Of a DNA stretch of 64,000 nucleotides, positions 59,903-64,000 are shown piece after piece. The notes under the pieces are model-generated. The model did not search any database. It saw only the letters and a program-made list of their open reading frames with translations, and was not told the origin of the DNA. Origin of the DNA: Kribbella antibiotica. Lineage in GTDB: Bacteria; Actinomycetota; Actinomycetes; Propionibacteriales; Kribbellaceae. Each line of letters opens with the position of its first letter. The stretch's first letter is position 1. Position numbers and translations under genes: made by a program. The DNA is taken from the NCBI RefSeq assembly GCF_004349055.1, contig NZ_SMKX01000019.1:1-64000 (forward strand), written 5' to 3'.

Positions 59903-60358
59903 TTAAGGAACGAGCAGTACGACGGTCTCCGCGACGCAGGCCGGCTTCGCGGAACCCTCCAGCTCGATCACCCAGTTCAGCGACACCTGGACGCCGGCCG
60001 GGGTCTCGGCGGTGTTCGCGATCGAGGCACCGGCCCGGATCCGCGAACCAACCGGGACCGGCGTGGGAAAGCGGACCTTGTTCACGCCGTAGTTCAGCTT
60101 GGCGGTGACTCCGGAGACCGAGAACAGCTCCTCGCCGAAGCGCGCGATCAGGCTCAGGGTCAAGTAACCGTGGGCGATCGTGCCGCCGTACGGGCCCTTG
60201 CTTGCCCGCTCGACGTCGACATGGATCCACTGGTGGTCACCGGTCGCCTCGGCGAACTGGTTGACCTGCTCCTGGGTGATCTCGAGCCACTCGGTCTCGC
60301 CCAGTGCGGTGCCGACCGCGTTGACGACCTCTTCGACCCCGGTGAAGGATTTAGTCAT
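59903..60358 (-). CDS. MaoC-family (R)-specific enoyl-CoA hydratase
   Basis: This 151-residue hot-dog-fold protein has the hydratase-2 motif FAEATGDHQWIHVD (catalytic Asp/His) and YGGTIAHGYLTLSLI. AAGGA lies 6 nt before the ATG. It is 10 bp downstream of a FabG-like SDR on the same strand, a hydratase/reductase pair for fatty-acyl or hydroxyacyl-CoA metabolism. Confidence 0.93.
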   Translation of the reverse strand: MTKSFTGVEEVVNAVGTALGETEWLEITQEQVNQFAEATGDHQWIHVDVERASKGPYGGTIAHGYLTLSLIARFGEELFSVSGVTAKLNYGVNKVRFPTPVPVGSRIRAGASIANTAETPAGVQVSLNWVIELEGSAKPACVAETVVLLVP

Positions 60359-60368
60359 CGTCAGTCCT

Positions 60369-61121
60369 TCAGTTCCGGGGTCCGCCGGCGACGTACAGGA
60401 CCTGACCGGAGACGAAGCCGTTCTCCTCGCTGCAGAAGAACGAGGCAGCAGCGGCGATGTCCTCGGGCGTTCCGGTGCGCTGCACCGGGATCGAGGCTGC
60501 GGTCGCCTTCTTGAACTCCTCGAAGTCGATGCCGACCCGCGCCGCGGTGGCCGCGGTCATGTCGGTCTCGATGAACCCGGGAGCGATCGCGTTCGAGGTG
60601 ACACCGAACTTGCCGAGCTCGAAGGCCAGGGTCTTCGCGAGGCCCTGCAGACCGGCCTTGGCCGAGGCGTAGTTGGCCTGGCCGCGGTTGCCGAGCGCCG
60701 AGGTGGATGACAGGAAGACCAGCCGGCCGTACTTGGCCTCGACCATGTGGGACTGGACGGCCTTCGACATCAGGAAGCTGCCCTTGAGGTGCACGGACAT
60801 CACCGTGTCCCAGTCGTCCTCGGACATCTTGAAGAGCAGGTTGTCACGCAGGACGCCCGCGTTGTTCACCAGGATCGTCGGGGCGCCGAGCTCGGCCACG
60901 ACGCGCTCGACGGCGGCGGCGACCTGGTCGGACTTGCTCACGTCGGCACCGATGGCGACGGCCTTGCCGCCGGCCTCGGTGATCGTCTTGACGGTCGCCT
61001 CGCAGGCGCCTTCGTCGAGGTCGAGGACCGCGACGGCGTTCCCGTCCTTGGCCAGGCGCAGCGCGACGGCCGCGCCGATTCCCCGGGCTGCCCCGGTCAC
61101 AATCGCCACTCGCTGCGTCAT
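60369..61121 (-). CDS. SDR-family 3-oxoacyl reductase (FabG-like)
   Basis: This 250-residue short-chain dehydrogenase has TGAARGIG, LVNNAGVLRDN, FLSSTSALGNRGQANYASAK with Ser/Tyr/Lys catalytic residues, and GQVLYVAGGPRN at the end. GGGAG lies 5 nt before the ATG. It is probably co-transcribed with the MaoC gene. CCTACCGGTAGG, a 12-bp palindrome 8 nt upstream of the start, may be its operator. Confidence 0.94.
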   Translation of the reverse strand: MTQRVAIVTGAARGIGAAVALRLAKDGNAVAVLDLDEGACEATVKTITEAGGKAVAIGADVSKSDQVAAAVERVVAELGAPTILVNNAGVLRDNLLFKMSEDDWDTVMSVHLKGSFLMSKAVQSHMVEAKYGRLVFLSSTSALGNRGQANYASAKAGLQGLAKTLAFELGKFGVTSNAIAPGFIETDMTAATAARVGIDFEEFKKATAASIPVQRTGTPEDIAAAASFFCSEENGFVSGQVLYVAGGPRN

Positions 61122-61129
61122 TGCCGCTC

Positions 61130-61141
61130 CCTACCGGTAGG
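61130..61141. promoter_or_regulatory. Palindrome upstream of FabG-like gene
   Basis: CCTACCGGTAGG is a perfect 12-bp palindrome. It lies 8 nt before the start codon and overlaps the leader, a typical repressor position. Confidence 0.45.
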
Positions 61142-61249
61142 TATTACTGCCGAGGATGACATTACCCACGGTGCGTCACAGCGGCAGGACCCAAGGTGCG
61201 ATGATCGCCGTGTGGATCATCACAGACCGGGGTGGTGGGGTGGGAAAGT

Positions 61250-61669
61250 ATGAGCAACAGACATGTGTATGAGTGTCCGCTGCGTTGGGGCGACATGGAC
61301 GCGCTTGGGCACGTGAACAACGGCAAGTACGTCGACTATCTCCAGGACGCGCGCGTCGACTTCCTGTTCCGGACCGCCGTCGAGCTCGGCGTGGACACCC
61401 TGGAGACCGGTCTGCTGGTGGCCCGGCACGAAGTCCAGTACCGCGCGCCGCTGCACTTCCGCCCGGAGCCGGTGCGGATCGAGTTGTGGATCAGCGAGAT
61501 CAGAGGTGCGCAGTTCACCGTTGACTACGAGATTCTCGATCTCGAGCCGACCCGGACGACGTACGTCGAGGCCCGGACCAAGCTGGTCCCGTTCGACTTC
61601 ACGGCCAATCGACTACGCCGGATCACTCCGGAAGAACGCGCCGTACTGGAAGGGCTGGTGGGCGCATGA
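61250..61669 (+). CDS. Acyl-CoA thioesterase (4HBT family)
   Basis: This 139-residue hot-dog-fold protein has the 4HBT motif RWGDMDALGHVNNGKYVDYL with catalytic Asp. ATG 61250 is preceded by GGGAAAG. The next gene overlaps by ATGA and encodes a homologue, so a heterodimer is possible. Confidence 0.92.
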   Translation: MSNRHVYECPLRWGDMDALGHVNNGKYVDYLQDARVDFLFRTAVELGVDTLETGLLVARHEVQYRAPLHFRPEPVRIELWISEIRGAQFTVDYEILDLEPTRTTYVEARTKLVPFDFTANRLRRITPEERAVLEGLVGA

Positions 61670-62082
61670 CGTTCACGCACCCGGTTCTGGTCCGTTGGTC
61701 GGACATCGACTCGTACGACCACGTCAACAACGTCCGGTACTTCGACTACCTGCAGGAAGCGCGGATCGCCTTCCTTGGCCACCTGGTCGACTCCCGGAAC
61801 TACTTCGCCGAGTACCCGTGTGTCCTGGTCAGCCAGACCGTCGACTACCTGCGACCGATCCTGCTGCGACACCCGCCGTACGACGTGGATGTCTGGATCG
61901 AAGCAGTCGGTACGACGTCCTACACGATCGGCTCGCGAATCGTCGACCGCAGCGGTGGCGGCGAGGATGTCTACGCGAAGGCGGTGTCGGTGATCGTCGC
62001 GGTGGACGGCGAGACGCACGCCAAGCGAGTGCTCGGCGACGCCGAACGGGCAGCCCTCGCAGCGCAGCTTAGGACGACTTGA
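61666..62082 (+). CDS. Acyl-CoA thioesterase (4HBT family), second copy
   Basis: This 138-residue protein has RWSDIDSYDHVNNVRYFDYL, parallel to its upstream neighbour, and a HxxY-type later strand. It overlaps the preceding gene by 4 bp. It may dimerise with it to form a full hot-dog pair. Confidence 0.92.
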   Translation: MTFTHPVLVRWSDIDSYDHVNNVRYFDYLQEARIAFLGHLVDSRNYFAEYPCVLVSQTVDYLRPILLRHPPYDVDVWIEAVGTTSYTIGSRIVDRSGGGEDVYAKAVSVIVAVDGETHAKRVLGDAERAALAAQLRTT

Positions 62083-62097
62083 GACACTGGTCCCGAC

Positions 62098-62517
62098 ATG
62101 AGTGACGCAGAGAGCTTCTACGACGCCGTCGGTGGGGCGGACACCTTCCACCGGCTGGTGGCGGCGTTCTACCGCGGTGTCGCCACCGATCCCGAGCTAC
62201 GGCCGATGTACCCGGAGGAGGACCTCGGTCCGGCCGAGGTGCGGTTCCGGATGTTCCTGGAGCAGTACTGGGGCGGGCCACGCACCTACTCCGAGGAGCG
62301 CGGGCATCCGCGGCTGCGGATGCGCCACATGCCGTTCGCGGTCACTCCGCGCCAGCGGGACAACTGGCTCCGGCACATGCGGGCCGCCCTTGACGAGATC
62401 GCCCTCAGCCCCGAACGGGACGAGGAGATCTGGCGGTACATGGTGATGGCCGCGCAGAGCATGGTGAACACCGACGAACCGCAGTACCCCGGCGCGATCG
62501 ACGTGTCCGGCAAATAA
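62098..62517 (+). CDS. glbO: Truncated hemoglobin, group II
   Basis: This 139-residue protein has a 2-over-2 globin with [20 protein letters not shown], the proximal His in MRHMPFAVT and Trp G8 in RDNWLRHM, the GlbO pattern. It binds O2 and may act in redox or NO defence. It is 15 bp downstream of the thioesterases and precedes an OsmC gene. Confidence 0.93.
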   Translation: MSDAESFYDAVGGADTFHRLVAAFYRGVATDPELRPMYPEEDLGPAEVRFRMFLEQYWGGPRTYSEERGHPRLRMRHMPFAVTPRQRDNWLRHMRAALDEIALSPERDEEIWRYMVMAAQSMVNTDEPQYPGAIDVSGK

Positions 62518-62541
62518 GCTTCGCAAGGAGAACAGACGAGC

Positions 62542-62970
62542 ATGGCAACGATTCGTACGGCCAAGACGCACTGGGAAGGCTCGCTGATCGAGGGCGCCGG
62601 GCAGGTCGCCCTGGAGTCCTCCGGTGTCGGCACCTTCGACGTCTCGTGGGCGTCGCGCGCCAACGACGCGAACGGCAAGACCAGCCCGGAAGAGCTGATC
62701 GCGGCCGCGCACTCGGCGTGCTTCTCGATGGCGCTGTCGCACGCGCTGACCGAGGGTGGCAACGCGCCGGAGTCCCTGGACACCTCCGCCGACGTCACCT
62801 TCCAGCCGGGTGAGGGCATCACCGGCATCAAGCTGTCGGTCAACGGCAAGGTGCCGGGCCTGACCGCCGACGAGTTCGCGGAGTTCGCCGAGGGCGCGAA
62901 GAAGAACTGCCCGGTCTCGCAGGCGCTCGCCGGCACGACGATCACGCTGGACGTCACCTTCACTGCCTGA
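62542..62970 (+). CDS. OsmC-family peroxiredoxin
   Basis: This 142-residue protein has the peroxidatic Cys in AAHSACFSMAL and the resolving Cys in KKNCPVSQAL. It reduces organic hydroperoxides with thiol equivalents. AAGGAG lies about 10 nt before the ATG. It follows glbO by 24 bp and ends at a strong hairpin. Confidence 0.94.
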   Translation: MATIRTAKTHWEGSLIEGAGQVALESSGVGTFDVSWASRANDANGKTSPEELIAAAHSACFSMALSHALTEGGNAPESLDTSADVTFQPGEGITGIKLSVNGKVPGLTADEFAEFAEGAKKNCPVSQALAGTTITLDVTFTA

Positions 62971-62976
62971 GCATTG

Positions 62977-63012
62977 AAGAGCGCCCCGGTCCGTGTGGAC
63001 CGGGGCGCTCTT
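62977..63012. terminator. Bidirectional terminator hairpin
   Basis: AAGAGCGCCCCGGTCC (62977-62992) pairs with 62997-63012 around GTGT: 16 perfect pairs with A/T ends. It separates the convergent osmC and chitinase genes. Confidence 0.92.
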
Positions 63013-63016
63013 GCGT

Positions 63017-64000
63017 TCAGCCGTGGAACTGAGCGGCGATCTTCGTGAAGGCGTAGGCGCTCTGCGAGATTCCGCTGCAGTCGGAGCCGGCGTCACCGCC
63101 GCTGCCGCATTGGCGGTCCCGGTTGATGGCCCAGTAGGTGAATCGCGCCAGGTGGTGCTGCTGGGCGTAGCTGAGCATCGTCTGGTAGTTCGCGACCGTC
63201 ACGGTCTCACCGTCGTCGGTCTTGCCGTTCATCGACGAGATCCCCATGTGCCGGTACGCCGTGTCGTCGTTCCAGCCGTAGGCGGTTTTGAGCTTGCCTT
63301 TCAGGCCCTCCATGGCCTGCTGGGTCAGCGTGGCCATGTTGGCCGTACCGCCGCCGAAGTCGAACGGCATCAGCACCCAGCCGTCGGGGGTGAAACCGGA
63401 GTTCTTCGCCTTGGTGATCAGACCGCTGCCCCAGGAGTCCGGGCCGGTCTTCTCCGTGCCCATGGTGACGTAGATCTTCACGCCGGAGTTGTTGGCGCGG
63501 ATGATCTTCAGCGCGTCCACAACCCGCTGCTGGACGGTGTTGTTCTGGAACTCGGTGTTCTCGATGTCGATGTCGATCGCCTTCAGGCCGAAGGCGTTGA
63601 TCACCTTCTGGTACGCGCCGGCCAGCGCGGAGGCCGACGTACAGCGGACGCCTAGCTTGTCGCCGTCCCAGCCGCCGAACGACGGGATGATGTCGCCGCC
63701 GGCGCCGCGGATGCTGTTGATGACCGACTGGTCGTTGCCGCCGGTGAGATTGCGGCTGCCGTCCCACTTCGGGTTGCAGCTGCCGTCGGCGAGCACGAAG
63801 GCCATCGTGAACCACTGGTTGCCGGCGGCCTTCATGATGTCGGTCGCCTTCTGCGGGCTACCCCACCCGAGATACAGGTACGGCGCCGCGCCGATGCTGG
63901 CGGGGTCGGCCTGAACTGCAGTGGGTGCGGCCTGGGCGGCGGCTGCCGCGCCGAGGGCCAGCGAGCCGGCGGCTACGGCGGAAGCGGCGATTTTGAGCAT
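63017..64000 (-). CDS. Secreted GH18 chitinase
   Basis: This 327-residue protein begins at the window edge with a signal peptide-like MLKIAASAVAAGSLALGAAA, so it may be complete or may start slightly beyond. The GH18 barrel shows YLYLGWGS, DIIPSFGGWDG and the catalytic strand IDIDIEN with the acid Glu. Cys near 305-320 suggests a disulfide. It cleaves chitin outside the cell. It ends 4 bp past the terminator shared with osmC. Confidence 0.88.
   Translation of the reverse strand: MLKIAASAVAAGSLALGAAAAAQAAPTAVQADPASIGAAPYLYLGWGSPQKATDIMKAAGNQWFTMAFVLADGSCNPKWDGSRNLTGGNDQSVINSIRGAGGDIIPSFGGWDGDKLGVRCTSASALAGAYQKVINAFGLKAIDIDIENTEFQNNTVQQRVVDALKIIRANNSGVKIYVTMGTEKTGPDSWGSGLITKAKNSGFTPDGWVLMPFDFGGGTANMATLTQQAMEGLKGKLKTAYGWNDDTAYRHMGISSMNGKTDDGETVTVANYQTMLSYAQQHHLARFTYWAINRDRQCGSGGDAGSDCSGISQSAYAFTKIAAQFHG

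Overview
The window is high-GC DNA with frequent GTG and TTG starts, tightly packed ATGA/GTGA/TGATG overlaps, many leaderless-looking genes, and typical actinobacterial families: an AfsR-like SARP regulator, WYL regulators, TIGR03086 and DUF218 proteins, PrsW, a truncated hemoglobin O and GH18/GH39 secreted hydrolases. It is an Actinomycetota chromosome. The flavour is Propionibacteriales/Kribbella-like, but that genus-level guess rests on codon and word style only. No phage, transposase, CRISPR array or rRNA was found. There is one tRNA-Arg(TCT).

Region 1 (1-18.7 kb) is the most coherent block and reads as oxalate/C1-acid catabolism. Going left, sucC-sucD form a succinyl-CoA synthetase. Going right are an OFA-type (OxlT-like) MFS carrier with a coupled unknown gene, then an operon of a ThDP-dependent decarboxylase/lyase, formyl-CoA:oxalate CoA-transferase (frc), an ADP-forming acyl-CoA synthetase, an aberrant Nramp-fold membrane protein and a small membrane protein. 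A conserved word (CGGTATGCA, within a CATAC-G-GTATG inverted repeat) precedes sucC, the carrier and the ThDP gene, which suggests one regulon. After a secreted GH39-like enzyme come a GntR regulator with a perfect 35-bp palindrome at its promoter, a LysR regulator, NAD-dependent formate dehydrogenase and a 53-residue ORF. The inferred route is oxalate import, CoA transfer (SucCD re-charging succinate), decarboxylation to formyl-CoA, release of formate, and oxidation to CO2 with NADH gain.

Region 2 (18.7-31.3 kb) starts with a 977-bp gene-free stretch built from a 159-bp inverted repeat pair, a structured interior and 46-bp tandem repeats. It is followed by a DUF218 protein, a second DNA polymerase beta-clamp, and several regulator/enzyme pairs with visible operators: TetR/alcohol dehydrogenase, TetX-like monooxygenase/FMN reductase/TetR, MerR/hydrolase and TetR/membrane protein. 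It also holds an IMP dehydrogenase of the Tritrichomonas foetus type.

Region 3 (31.3-46.7 kb) carries an orphan AfsR-like regulator, the tRNA, a PrsW protease, a pair of dynamin-like/Era-like GTPases (the first with a roughly 500-residue acidic N-terminus), an epoxide hydrolase/MarR pair, an SSB paralogue, EttA and a secreted matrixin-like protease.

Region 4 (46.7-64 kb) holds small regulator/enzyme modules, then a fatty-acid beta-oxidation set (TetR, acyl-CoA dehydrogenase, thiolase, SDR; MaoC hydratase, FabG-like SDR and two thioesterases further on), tandemly duplicated double-GNAT genes, truncated hemoglobin O, OsmC and a GH18 chitinase that begins at the window edge. Strong bidirectional terminator hairpins separate most convergent blocks.
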